From the NCBI RefSeq assembly GCF_015624485.1, contig NZ_CP061378.1:7031501-7095500 (forward strand): a DNA stretch of 64,000 bases, in the 5' to 3' direction. Origin of the DNA: Bradyrhizobium genosp. L (GTDB taxonomy: Bacteria > Pseudomonadota > Alphaproteobacteria > Rhizobiales > Xanthobacteraceae). The position numbers were made by a program, and so were the translations under genes. Position 1 is the first letter of the stretch; every line of letters begins with the position of its first letter. Under the pieces are notes generated by a model, which saw only the letters and a program-made list of their open reading frames with translations, did no database searches and was not told the DNA's origin. Positions 26,701-36,695 of the stretch are shown in pieces.

Positions 26701-27379
26701 CGCCGTCAAGGGCGATCCGACCGCGGCCTATGAGGTCGGCGTGCGCTTTGCCGAGGGCAAGGGCGTGGCTGCCAATCTCGACGAGGCCGCCAAATGGTAC
26801 AGCCGCGCCGCGCAGGCCGGCGTGGTGCCGGCGATGTTCCGGCTCGGCACCTTCTACGAGAAGGGCCTGAGCGTGAAGCGCGACTTCGATGTCGCGCGGC
26901 GCTTCTACGTGCAGGCGGCCGAGCGCGGCAACGCCAAGGCGATGCATAATCTCGCCGTGCTCGACGCCGATGGCGGCGGCAAGGGCGCCGACTACAAGAG
27001 CGCGTCGCAATGGTTCCGCAAGGCCGCCGATCGCGGCGTTGCCGACAGCCAGGTCAACCTCGGCATCCTCTATGCCCGCGGCATCGGCGTCGAGCAGAAC
27101 CTCGCCGAGTCCTTCAAATGGTTCAGCCTCGCGGCCGCGCAGGGCGATGCCGATGCCGGCCACAAGCGCGACGACATCGCCAAGCGGCTCGACCCGCAGT
27201 CGCTGGCGGCCGCCAAGCTCGCGATCCAGACCTTCACGGCCGAACCGCAACCGAGCGATGCGGTCAATGTGGCGACCCCGCCGGGCGGCTGGGACGCCGC
27301 CCCGACGCAGGCCCAGCCGGCAGCCGTCAAGCCCGCCAAGCCGGCGTCGAAGCGCACCGCGGCATTGGTCGCGCATTGA
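23798..27379 (+). CDS. podJ: PodJ-like polarity and localization factor with Sel1 repeats
   Basis: The protein has 1193 residues. It opens with the alphaproteobacterial PodJ N-terminus (DPSVRERAEAAARRAGMSLN, DWLNSTVG). A Gln/Pro/Arg-rich stretch and a long coiled-coil region (about 60-620) follow, then a Pro/Ala-rich part, one membrane helix (about 815-838) and a periplasmic tail with Sel1-like repeats (about 965-1145), each with an A-x-x-x-x-Y-x-x-A pattern. Unlike the Caulobacter protein it lacks an obvious peptidoglycan-binding domain at the end. PodJ organises the cell pole and recruits division and adhesion components. It is followed by a membrane ClpP-fold gene. Confidence 0.85.
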   Translation: MNSRVSWSVDGIDPSVRERAEAAARRAGMSLNDWLNSTVGEPSPPDYRTGYEQRPAMPSRESREVADIHQRLDAITQQIEQIAKPMSRAEAVRAEVPRGQPAIARQLNDAISRLDARLSQISKPQAARAPQQAQPQPLPMREPPMPDRQQQMQDRLQQESLQQERPQQDRQQQERQRQADAVERAAAQVYRASPPLSPASFDSAIAEIAARQNELDGPAPRQMPPRNAPPMAPAAAPMPAYAPPPPQPVAPSAPAGPDFSSLEKHLLKITSQIEALQRPDHIEQSIAAFRSELSDIRQAITEAMPRRAIESIENEVRALHRRIDEIRQEGSNSNGQVITGIERALSEIREALRTLTPAEQLTGYDEAIRNLGAKLDMILRANDDPSTVHQLEGAISALRAIVSNVASNDALLRLSEDVHALASKVDQLSQMSQMPRSDIHGEAFASIEQRIAALTSTLERERPAGVDNSDAIDNAVRALSERIDRLQVGNDSASAFTHLEQRVSYLLERLEATDQRSGNLGRVEEGLHDIMRHLEAQHAHIASLADATRNINVGSPQPMMDSGIVDMVKRELSDIRFSQSETDRRTQDSLETVHNTLGHVVDRLAMIETDLRTVRTAPPAPAPVEARMEMPRAAMPQPIAQPRADTYRPDSYRPELPNPAQAQEHFTAAPREFHAAQPVEAAPPPLPPTPPRAISEILEPHAASARPALALELPPDHPLEPGTRPTGRMSSPSERIAASESAISDLPAAKKEPVSTSSFIAAARRAAQAAAAQPVNEKAARAASKAAAKAKEKAAKAPAVKAGAAPDAPSSTITSKIRSLLVGASVVVILLGTAKMAMNLLDIGTAPQIPAAESSEPAATPAQPPAENSGAPAQAAPSSAPGPSMTSPTPLGRQSNNTPAPNTLDAAQVAIPSAPVPAAAATPVSANDVTGSIPATAPPLAGAKLAMIQIPTGEKLPDAIGGPALRSAAVKGDPTAAYEVGVRFAEGKGVAANLDEAAKWYSRAAQAGVVPAMFRLGTFYEKGLSVKRDFDVARRFYVQAAERGNAKAMHNLAVLDADGGGKGADYKSASQWFRKAADRGVADSQVNLGILYARGIGVEQNLAESFKWFSLAAAQGDADAGHKRDDIAKRLDPQSLAAAKLAIQTFTAEPQPSDAVNVATPPGGWDAAPTQAQPAAVKPAKPASKRTAALVAH

Positions 27380-27523
27380 CATCGCGCAGCCGGAGCCGCG
27401 CTCCGGTTGCCGTTCTGTACCTCGGCGAACCAACCGTGTAGACAGGCACGCGATTGCGCGAGCAACGCTCGGTGCTTTGTCTGAGCATGATCTTTCCGGA
27501 TCGTGCCCGCAGGAGGACAGCGT

Positions 27524-28375
27524 TTGTCTGCCGATGACGAGGAAACGGACCTGCACCGTTCGTCGCCAACCGGTCCCCGGGTCACGCCGCACGGTCCACG
27601 CCTCTCGCCGTGGTCCCAGCCGCCGCAGCGCGACCAGCCACCGCGCCAAGCCGCGCCGCCGCGCCCCGCGAACGTGCCTTCGCAGCACGGCATCTTCAGG
27701 CCCTCGGCCTGGTCGGTGGTGATCTTCGTCCTGCTGCTGTCGGGCGTCGGAATTCGTGCCTATCAGGACCTGTCGCGGCCGGGGGCCTGGGAGTATTCGC
27801 GCGAGACCTTCGGCAAGCCGACCATGAAATCGACGGTCGTTCCCAGCGTCGACATCGACGGCTCGGGACGAGGCCGGCGGGCGCTTGCGATCAGCGGCGA
27901 CATCGGTGCGGCCAGCGCAAGCTGGTTCTACGACCAACTCAAGCAGGCGCAACTGTCGCCAGGCGATGTGATCCTGCTGTCGTCGGATGGCGGCAAGTTG
28001 AGCCAGGGCACCATCATGGGCGAGGTCATCCGCCGACGCGAGCTTGCCACCGCGGTCGGCACGGTGGACGTGACCGGCAAGGTACGTGCGGCATCCTGCG
28101 CCAGCGCCTGCGTGCTGGTCTATGCCGGCGGCAAAACCCGTTACGGCGTTTTTGGATCGCTGCTTGGGGTCCACCGCTTCACCGTCAGCGAACCGGTGCA
28201 AGATCCCATTGCGGAGGGCCAGCGCACTCAAGGCCAGCTGCTCGGCTACATGACCAAGATGGGCGTCTCGTCCAGGATCGTCGAGCTGATGTCACAGACC
28301 TCGGACATCCGCTGGCTGAACCCGAAGGATGCGCTGGCGATGAATCTCATCACCACGCCGCTCGAACGGCCTTGA
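27524..28375 (+). CDS. Membrane-anchored ClpP/crotonase-fold protein (COG3904-like)
   Basis: The protein has 283 residues: a Pro-rich cytoplasmic part, one membrane helix (about 60-80), then a periplasmic ClpP-like domain. ILLSSDGGKLSQG resembles the glycine loop, and RAASCASACVLVYAGG resembles the serine-containing segment of COG3904 proteins. Whether it is an active protease is unknown. The start is TTG at 27524, not the GTG at 27503, because AGGAGG at 27511-27516 is ideally placed seven bases upstream. It lies 144 bases after podJ on the same strand. A smaller relative is at 55192-55647. Confidence 0.78.
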   Translation: MSADDEETDLHRSSPTGPRVTPHGPRLSPWSQPPQRDQPPRQAAPPRPANVPSQHGIFRPSAWSVVIFVLLLSGVGIRAYQDLSRPGAWEYSRETFGKPTMKSTVVPSVDIDGSGRGRRALAISGDIGAASASWFYDQLKQAQLSPGDVILLSSDGGKLSQGTIMGEVIRRRELATAVGTVDVTGKVRAASCASACVLVYAGGKTRYGVFGSLLGVHRFTVSEPVQDPIAEGQRTQGQLLGYMTKMGVSSRIVELMSQTSDIRWLNPKDALAMNLITTPLERP

Positions 28376-28626
28376 TCTCACGCCGTCATTAATCTGAATC
28401 ATCAACCACGCCGGCAAGGCGTCGGCCGCGTGCGGCAAAAAAGCCGCGCGAAGCGGATTCTTTAGTCCCTCCGCCCACCGATATCGGTTATGCAGGGACG
28501 CGGCAATCGAGCCCGCGTTCGCCAGCGCTCAGGCGCCGACCGGACCGTTCTGCCCGACCAGGACGACACCACGCCGTGATGCGGCCTCGTGCTTCAGCCC
28601 GCGGCGAACCGACAGAAGCGACGCGC
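28376..28626. other. Intergenic region, no gene recognised
   Basis: Between the ClpP-fold gene and the TauE gene I see no coding sequence. A hairpin GCGGC-AAAAAA-GCCGC at about 28434-28449 could act as a terminator of the preceding gene. A possible promoter for the TauE/TIGR02186 pair would be here, but no clear hexamers are visible. Confidence 0.4.
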
Positions 28627-29556
28627 GTGCAACTCTACCTCCCGATCGCCGACATTCCGGTCAATGTCTTCCTCATCCTGGCGATGGGCGCGGCGGTCGG
28701 CTTCGTCTCCGGCATGTTCGGGATCGGCGGCGGCTTCCTGATGACGCCGCTGTTGATCTTCGTCGGCATCGCACCTGCGGTCGCCGTCGCCTCGGTCGCC
28801 AGTCACATCGCTGCCTCGTCTTTCTCGGGCGCGATCTCCTATTGGCGCAGGCGGGCGATCGATCCGCTGCTGGCCGCGATCCTGCTGGTCGGCGGCACGC
28901 TGGGGACCGCGCTCGGCGTCTTCACCTTCACCTATCTGCGCTCGCTCGGCCAGCTCGACCTGATGATCGCGCTGTCCTACGTCATCCTGCTGACCACGGT
29001 CGGCGGGCTGATGTTCTGGGAGGGCCTGCGCGCGATGCTGCGCGCCCGCCGCGGCGGCGCGGTCACGCTGCGCAAGCCCGGCAGCCATGGCTGGATCCAC
29101 GGCCTGCCGCTGAAGCTGCGCTTCAAGCGCTCCAAGATCTACCTCTCGGTGATTCCCGTCATCGCGATCGGCCTCATCATCGGTTTCATCGGCGCGATCA
29201 TGGGCATCGGCGGCGGTTTCATCCTGGTGCCGCTGATGATCTATCTGTTGCGGGTGCCGACCTCGACCGTGATCGGCACCTCGATGGTGCTGACCCTGGT
29301 GACCATGACGTTCGCCACCCTGCTGCATGCGGCGACCAACCATCTGGTCGACGCCGTGCTGGCGCTGATCCTGATGATCGGCGGCGTCACCGGGGCGCAA
29401 TTCGGCGCCCGCGCCGGCCAGCGGATCCGCGGCGAGCATCTGCGGCTGCTGCTCGGACTGCTGGTGCTCGCGGTCGGCATCCGCTTCGCGATCGAGCTGG
29501 TGATCCGGCCGCAGGACCTGTTCAGCATCCGCGAAAGCGGCGGAGCGCCGCCATGA
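28627..29556 (+). CDS. TauE/SafE family sulfite/anion exporter
   Basis: The protein has 309 residues with about eight membrane helices in two related halves, each with the family repeat FGIGGGF (SGMFGIGGGFLMTPLL and GAIMGIGGGFILVPLM). Cytoplasmic loops include an Arg-rich segment RAMLRARRGG. TauE/SafE proteins export sulfite, organosulfonates or related anions. The GTG at 28627 was chosen because the family N-terminus QLYLPIADIPVN follows; an ATG 17 codons upstream is possible. Its stop overlaps the TIGR02186 start (ATGA), so the two proteins are coupled and likely cooperate. Confidence 0.9.
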   Translation: MQLYLPIADIPVNVFLILAMGAAVGFVSGMFGIGGGFLMTPLLIFVGIAPAVAVASVASHIAASSFSGAISYWRRRAIDPLLAAILLVGGTLGTALGVFTFTYLRSLGQLDLMIALSYVILLTTVGGLMFWEGLRAMLRARRGGAVTLRKPGSHGWIHGLPLKLRFKRSKIYLSVIPVIAIGLIIGFIGAIMGIGGGFILVPLMIYLLRVPTSTVIGTSMVLTLVTMTFATLLHAATNHLVDAVLALILMIGGVTGAQFGARAGQRIRGEHLRLLLGLLVLAVGIRFAIELVIRPQDLFSIRESGGAPP

Positions 29557-30335
29557 GACGGCACACGCGCGCTGCGATCATCGGCCTGCTCGCCGCGATG
29601 CTGGTGGCCACGACGGGACGTGCCGAGCGGCTGATCGTCTCGGTCTCCAACCACCGCGTCACGGTGACGCCGAATTATTCCGGCGGCGAGCTGGTGCTGT
29701 TCGGCTCGGTCGAGAAGGACGACAAGGCGGCGGCGCATCAGGGCAATTACGATCTCGTCGTCACTGTCTCGGGCCCGCGCGCCGACATGGTGACACGGCG
29801 CAAGGAGCGCAAATTCGGCATCTGGATCAACACCGACTCGCGACAGTTCCTGCAGGTACCGGGCTATCTCGCTCTGTTCTCCAACCGCCCGTTCGAGCAG
29901 ATCGCCTCCCCCGATGTGCAGCGGCGCCAGCAGCTCGGGCTCAACAACGTGCTGTTGATGCAGCGCGTCGGCCCCGATTACGCCGACGTGGTGCCGAACG
30001 ACGCCTTCCGCAGCGCCTTCGTCCGGCTGCGCTCCGAACACGGGCTTTACCGCGAGGCGAGCTCGGCCGTGACGTTCCTGACGCCCACTTTGTTCCGCAC
30101 CGGCATCCCGCTGCCGGCCGAGGTGCCGATCGGCATCTACAATGTCGAGATCAAACTGTTTTCCGACGGCGCGCTGGTGACCAGGACCGACACCGCCTTC
30201 GAGATCGTCAAGGTCGGCTTCGAGCAGTTCGTCGCCACCACGGCGCGGCAGAACGGCCTGGCCTACGGCCTGGTCACCGCGTTCATGGCGCTGATGACCG
30301 GCTGGATGGCCTCGATCGTATTCCGCAAGGATTGA
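29553..30335 (+). CDS. TIGR02186 family periplasmic protein, partner of the TauE exporter
   Basis: The protein has 260 residues. A signal peptide (RRHTRAAIIGLLAAMLVATT) is followed by ERLIVSVSNHRVTVTPNYSGG, the TIGR02186 signature, and a C-terminal membrane helix (about 235-255) ending in VFRKD. Thus it is a membrane-anchored periplasmic protein. This family is typically encoded next to TauE/SafE exporters in alphaproteobacteria; its molecular role is unknown. The four-base overlap with the upstream gene supports a shared function. Confidence 0.88.
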   Translation: MRRHTRAAIIGLLAAMLVATTGRAERLIVSVSNHRVTVTPNYSGGELVLFGSVEKDDKAAAHQGNYDLVVTVSGPRADMVTRRKERKFGIWINTDSRQFLQVPGYLALFSNRPFEQIASPDVQRRQQLGLNNVLLMQRVGPDYADVVPNDAFRSAFVRLRSEHGLYREASSAVTFLTPTLFRTGIPLPAEVPIGIYNVEIKLFSDGALVTRTDTAFEIVKVGFEQFVATTARQNGLAYGLVTAFMALMTGWMASIVFRKD

Positions 30336-30352
30336 TGAGCGTCAACGCTCCC

Positions 30353-32352
<2,000 letters not shown>

Positions 32353-32377
32353 GCGCGGTCCGCAAGGATTAACGGTG

Positions 32378-32457
32378 CGTAGGATGGGTAGAGCGAAGCG
32401 AAACCCATCATCTATCCCCGTGCATCGATGGGTATCGCTGCGCTCCACCCATCCTAC
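32378..32457. repeat. Dispersed repeat, TAGGATGGGTAGAGCGAAGCG type
   Basis: Inverted ends TAGGATGGGTAGAGCGAAGC and GCTCCACCCATCCTAC, about 80 bases. It supplies the TAG stop codon of the convergent metal transporter gene (32454-32456). Relative of the element at 30353-30436. Confidence 0.75.
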
Positions 32458-33791
32458 AAGAGCAATCCTGCACCCATCGCGATCACGCTCAGCGCCATCG
32501 CTGCTGTCGAGAGCCAGCCGAGCCAATAGAGCCAGCCGCCGATCACGAAGCGGCCCATCACATCTCGGCGGCGCGCCATGAACATCAACAGCACCATCAC
32601 CGGCACGGCGAGCACGCCGTTGACGACTGCGCTCCAGTACAGCGCCGAGATCGGATTGATCGGGGTGAAGTTGAGCGCGATGCCGATTCCGGCCGACAGC
32701 GCCAGCACCGAATAGAACGCGATTGCGCGCTTCGGCGCGCGTGACAACCCGACCGGCCAGCGCCGCCCCTCGCCGACCGCATAGGCGGTCGCGCCTGCGA
32801 GCACCGGGATCGCCAGCAGTCCCGTGCCGACGATTCCGAGTGCGAAGATCACCTCGGCCAGCGGCCCGGCGATCGGACGCAGCGCCTCGGCGGCTTGCGC
32901 CGACGTCTGGATGTCGGTCTTGCCGGCCGCGTGCAGCGATGCGGCGGCCGTGATGATGATCGACAGCGCGATCAGGTTGGAGAACGCCATGCCGGTGATA
33001 GTGTCGGCGCGAATCCGGTGGAATTCCTGCTGCGCACCGTATTGCCGCTCGATCAGCGGGTGCTTCGTCGCATCGATGCGCTGCTCCTCGGCCTCCTGCG
33101 AGGCCTGCCAGAAGAACAGATAGGGCGAGATCGTGGTGCCGAAGATCGCAACGATGGTGGTGAAATAGTCCGCGCTCCAGCTGATCCGCGGCACCAGCAC
33201 GCCGGCCAGGGCCTGCGTCCACGACACCTTGGCAAAAGCGAGCGCCGCGACATAGGCGAACAGGCTGAGCGTCAGCCATTTCAGGACGGCGACATAACGC
33301 TTGTAGTTCATCAGGATTTGCGCGGCCACCGAGGCGGCGCCGAACAGCACCACATAGAGGATGGCTGGACCGCCGATCAAGAGCTTGGTCGCATCCGCCA
33401 TCGCCGACAGGTCGGCGGCGATGTTGATGGTATTGGCGATGAACAGCAGCGCGACCACGATCACCAGCAGCCATCCCGGATAGTGCCGGCAGACATTGCC
33501 CGAAATGCCGTGCCCGGTGACGCGGCCGACACGCGCGGAAATTTCCTGGATCGCGGTCATCAGCGGAAAGGTCAGCAGCATGGTCCAGCCGATGCCGTAA
33601 CCGAGCTGCGCGCCGGCCTGGCTGTAGGTGCCGATCCCCGAGGGGTCGTCGTCGGACGCGCCGGTGATCAGACCCGGACCCAGCATCTTCGCGACGCTGC
33701 CAAGGCGCGATCGCTCGCCCCGCGCCTTGGTCGGCGACGCAGATTCGTACTGTTGAGGGTGCTGTCGCGAGATCTTCCTGTGCCGCGTCAT
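32454..33791 (-). CDS. Nramp family divalent metal transporter-like protein with altered motifs
   Basis: The protein has 445 residues with eleven or so membrane helices, an Nramp/APC-fold transporter. Canonical Nramp has DPGN in the first helix and MPH in the sixth. Here the first helix reads TGASDDDPSGIGTYSQAGA, with the Gly-Asn changed to Ser-Gly, and the sixth reads IFGTTISPYLFFWQASQEAE, with no MPH. The proteins of this divergent group often transport other metals or are uncharacterised. The ATG at 33791 has GGAA upstream; one at 33815 is possible. It stands alone; its stop lies in a repeat. Confidence 0.82.
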   Translation of the reverse strand: MTRHRKISRQHPQQYESASPTKARGERSRLGSVAKMLGPGLITGASDDDPSGIGTYSQAGAQLGYGIGWTMLLTFPLMTAIQEISARVGRVTGHGISGNVCRHYPGWLLVIVVALLFIANTINIAADLSAMADATKLLIGGPAILYVVLFGAASVAAQILMNYKRYVAVLKWLTLSLFAYVAALAFAKVSWTQALAGVLVPRISWSADYFTTIVAIFGTTISPYLFFWQASQEAEEQRIDATKHPLIERQYGAQQEFHRIRADTITGMAFSNLIALSIIITAAASLHAAGKTDIQTSAQAAEALRPIAGPLAEVIFALGIVGTGLLAIPVLAGATAYAVGEGRRWPVGLSRAPKRAIAFYSVLALSAGIGIALNFTPINPISALYWSAVVNGVLAVPVMVLLMFMARRRDVMGRFVIGGWLYWLGWLSTAAMALSVIAMGAGLLL

Positions 33792-33870
33792 GTCCGGTTC
33801 CAGCCATCGCGACAACGAACTGGATTCGGTCAGGTTCCTCCGACGAAACCCGCCCGAGGCATCCGATCGC

Positions 33871-34632
33871 TCACGCGATCACGGTGGCGACACCCGGTTC
33901 GAGAATCCGCAGGCGCCGGCCGAAGCCGAGCGTGTCGAACGACATCCTGAGATCGGCGGCGCTCTGGCGGAAATGCGCCCAGCCATCGGTATGAACGGGC
34001 ACGATCACGGCGTCCGCGAAGGCGCGCGCGGTCTCGATCGTGTCGTTGGTGTCCATGGTGAGATGGAACGGGCCGCGGGTCTGTGCGGCGCCGGCGAACG
34101 GCAGCACCACGCCGCAATCGAAGCGCCGCGCCACCTCGGCAACGCCGTCGAACCAGGTGGTGTCACCGCTGACATAGACCGGGCGGCCGGGCTTGGCCGG
34201 CTCCACGACAAAGCCGATGACGTCGCCGGAGAGCGGCTCGATGCCCGCCGGCCCGTGCCGTGCCGGCGTCGCGGTGACGGTGAGCGTGCGGCCGCCCTTC
34301 TTCAGTTCGGTCGAGGCCCACGGCGCAAAACCCTCGGCACTACCGCCGAGCCGTTTGGCGCCGGCCACCGTCGTCAGCACGCGCTTCGCTCGTTTGAGGA
34401 AATCGCGGCCGGAATGGTCGAGATTGTCCGAATGCTGGTCGTGGCTCAGCAGCACCGCATCGATCTCGCCGACGTCGCCGGCACTCAGCGCCGGACCGGT
34501 CAGCTTCTCCAGTTTCACATGCGGCAATTGATAGTCGCCGGGCGCATCGAAGGTCGGATCGGTGAGCAGGCGGAACCCGTCGATCTCGATCAGCGCGGTG
34601 GGGCCGCCGATCAGCGTGATGGTGATGCTCAT
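33871..34632 (-). CDS. MBL-fold metallo-hydrolase
   Basis: The protein has 253 residues. The metal-binding motif is SHDQHSDNLDHSG, an H-x-x-H-x-D-N variant of HxHxDH in which the last His is Asn, and the later HGP, SGDTTW and VHTDGW segments provide the remaining ligands, as in UlaG-like and YtnP-like hydrolases. The family is large and no substrate can be inferred. It overlaps the EamA gene by four bases (ATGA), so the two are co-translated. Confidence 0.85.
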   Translation of the reverse strand: MSITITLIGGPTALIEIDGFRLLTDPTFDAPGDYQLPHVKLEKLTGPALSAGDVGEIDAVLLSHDQHSDNLDHSGRDFLKRAKRVLTTVAGAKRLGGSAEGFAPWASTELKKGGRTLTVTATPARHGPAGIEPLSGDVIGFVVEPAKPGRPVYVSGDTTWFDGVAEVARRFDCGVVLPFAGAAQTRGPFHLTMDTNDTIETARAFADAVIVPVHTDGWAHFRQSAADLRMSFDTLGFGRRLRILEPGVATVIA

Positions 34633-35555
34633 GTCACACTCCTCTTCGACACCGCGGCTGCGGGACGCGTCACCAGGTAAATGCCGAGCGCGACCGGAAC
34701 GATCCCGAGCAGGTCACGAAATTCGACATGCTCGCCGAGCACCAGGAACGCGAACAACATGCCGAGCGGCGGCATCAGGAAGTGATAGGCGCTCGCGGCG
34801 GTCGCGCCACACACTTTCAGGAGATGAAACCAGAGCAGATAGGCGATGATCGAGCCGCCCAGCACCAGGAAGGCGAAAGCGCCGGCGAGCCGCGCGCTCG
34901 GCACGATGTCACCGACGCTGGACAGCGTGACGGCGAACGGCATCACCGCAAGGCCGCCGGCGATGTTCTGGATGCCGTTGCCGATCCACAGGCTGCCCTT
35001 CGGCGCCAGCAGCTTGAACAGGATGGTGCCGGCGACGATGGAGGCGAGCGACGCCAGCGTGAACAAGATGCCGTGCGGATCGTCGGTGCCGACCTTCATG
35101 CGATGCCAGACGATGAAGGCGACGCCGGCGATGCCGAGCAACAGGCCGAACACCTTGCGCCAGGTCAGCGTCTCGCCGAGCACCAGCGCGGCCAGCATGG
35201 CCGTGAACACCGGATTGGCCGAGACGATCAACCCGCCGAGGCCGGCGGAGACGGTCTTCAGCCCGGTGTAGCCGAGCCCGAGATAGAGCGCGTTGTTGGC
35301 GACGCCGAGCACGGCAAACACCAGAGCGTCGCGCCAGGTCAGATCCCATTGGTCCCGGCGCAGCCAGGAGACGCCGAGCATCAGGATGCCGGCGAGCGAA
35401 AACCGCGCGGTGAGCAGGATCAGCGGCGGGCAGTCGGTGACGCCGATCTTGCCAGCGACGAAGGCGAAGCTCCAGAGCAGGCAGAACACGGCGATCAGCA
35501 GCGGCAGGGTGTTGAAGCGGGCGCGCGGGGCGGCCATTGAGGATGCGACGGACAT
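34629..35555 (-). CDS. EamA family (DMT) metabolite transporter
   Basis: The protein has 308 residues with ten membrane helices in two EamA halves (NTLPLLIAVFCLLWSFAFVA opens the first; a Lys/Arg loop separates them). A KxxS-type TVSAGLGGLIVSANPVFTAMLAAL segment is typical of RhaT/EamA exporters of amino acids or metabolites. AAGGAG lies ten bases before the ATG at 35555. It is divergent from a LysR regulator and overlaps the MBL hydrolase; export of an inducer or product under LysR control is plausible. Confidence 0.9.
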   Translation of the reverse strand: MSVASSMAAPRARFNTLPLLIAVFCLLWSFAFVAGKIGVTDCPPLILLTARFSLAGILMLGVSWLRRDQWDLTWRDALVFAVLGVANNALYLGLGYTGLKTVSAGLGGLIVSANPVFTAMLAALVLGETLTWRKVFGLLLGIAGVAFIVWHRMKVGTDDPHGILFTLASLASIVAGTILFKLLAPKGSLWIGNGIQNIAGGLAVMPFAVTLSSVGDIVPSARLAGAFAFLVLGGSIIAYLLWFHLLKVCGATAASAYHFLMPPLGMLFAFLVLGEHVEFRDLLGIVPVALGIYLVTRPAAAVSKRSVT

Positions 35556-35596
35556 TGGAGTTCTCCTTCGCCCATGATCTAGGTCCGCGCCTTGTT

Positions 35597-35611
35597 ATTT
35601 GGAAATTAAAT
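35597..35611. promoter_or_regulatory. Candidate LysR box between EamA and LysR genes
   Basis: ATTT-N7-AAAT (35597-35611) has the T-N11-A form of LysR-type operators. It lies in the 96-base gap between the divergent EamA and LysR genes, in an unusually AT-rich stretch. Confidence 0.5.
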
Positions 35612-35651
35612 GATAAAATGACATCCAGTTGATTTTCGAATGGAGACAGTG

Positions 35652-36515
35652 ATGCTCGACCTGGAGCTGCTGCGCAGTTTCGTCTCGGTGGTCGATGCCG
35701 GCGGCTTCACCCGCGCGGGCGAGCGCGTCCACCGCACCCAGTCGACGGTGAGCCAGCAGATCAAGCGGCTGGAGGAGGACGTCGGCCAGCCGCTTCTGAT
35801 CCGCAACGGCAAGGACGTGACGCCGACCGAAGCCGGCGAGCGGCTGTTGTCCTATGCGCGGCGACTGCTGGCGCTCGCGGAAGAGGCGCGCGATGTGGTG
35901 TCGCAGCCGGGCAATCAAGGCGCAATCCGGCTTGGGGTGAACGAGGATTTCGCCGCGTTCCGGCTGGCCCGGCTGCTGGCCGCCTTCTCGCGCGCGCATC
36001 CCGAACTGCGGCTCGACGTCCGCACCGATCAGAGCACGCAGCTGCGCCGCGACCTCGAGCGCGGCGAGCTCGATCTCGCGCTGTTCAAGCGCGCCGCCGG
36101 CGAGAAGGGCGGCATCGCCGCATGGCCGGAGCGCGTGCACTGGGTCACCAGCAAGCACCATCCGCGCGACATTACGAGCGGATCGGTGCCGCTGATCGGC
36201 TTCCCGCTCGGCTGCCTCTACCGCGCCGGCGCCATCCATGCGCTGGAGAGCGCAGGGCGCAGCTGGCATATGGCCTACACCTCATCGAACCTCTCCGGCA
36301 TCCAGGCCGCGATCGCGGCCGGCATGGGACTGAGCATTCTCTCGGAAATGGCGATCCAGGCCGATCACCGCGTGCTCACCGCGAAAGAAGGCTTTGCGCC
36401 GATCGACAAGACCGAGGTCGCGCTGGTCGCCGCCCCCCAGGCCAGCCCCGCGACGCTGCGGCTGGCGGAACGGCTCGCGGAGTTCTGCGAAACCGTGCAG
36501 GTGAAGGCGGCGTGA
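35652..36515 (+). CDS. LysR family transcriptional regulator
   Basis: The protein has 287 residues. The helix-turn-helix is DLELLRSFVSVVDAGGFTRA with RVHRTQSTVSQQIKRLEEDV, then the usual linker and a two-domain ligand-binding part (about 90-287). The ATG at 35652 was selected because GGAG lies six bases upstream; the one at 35640 lacks a ribosome site and gives an unusual N-terminus. It likely controls the divergent EamA-MBL pair. The effector is not predictable. Confidence 0.9.
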   Translation: MLDLELLRSFVSVVDAGGFTRAGERVHRTQSTVSQQIKRLEEDVGQPLLIRNGKDVTPTEAGERLLSYARRLLALAEEARDVVSQPGNQGAIRLGVNEDFAAFRLARLLAAFSRAHPELRLDVRTDQSTQLRRDLERGELDLALFKRAAGEKGGIAAWPERVHWVTSKHHPRDITSGSVPLIGFPLGCLYRAGAIHALESAGRSWHMAYTSSNLSGIQAAIAAGMGLSILSEMAIQADHRVLTAKEGFAPIDKTEVALVAAPQASPATLRLAERLAEFCETVQVKAA

Positions 36516-36537
36516 GAGATGACGCCGCACTTTCGAT

Positions 36538-36669
36538 GTCGTCCCGGCGAAGGCCGGGACCCATAACCACAGGGTTGCGTTGCTGAAGCGAGCTGTGGCC
36601 CCAGCGCAGTGTCGCAATAGTCATCGGTGGTTATGGGTCCCGGGTCGCGCTTCGCTTGCCCGGGACGAC
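36538..36669. repeat. Palindromic repeat, GTCGTCCCGGCGAAGGCCGGGACCC type (copy 1)
   Basis: Begins GTCGTCCCGGCGAAGGCCGG and ends ...TGCCCGGGACGAC, with a central unique part. Related copies are at 40114-40254 and 50066-50183. It separates the LysR gene from the DNA repair genes. Confidence 0.8.
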
Positions 36670-36695
36670 AGCGAGTGTGTCGCGCGACGCCGTTA

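Noticed and set aside
23669..28231. Open frame of 1520 codons on the minus strand, opposite the podJ-like gene
   Set aside because: Antisense of an Ala/Arg-rich coding region; low-complexity Arg/Gly product without domains.
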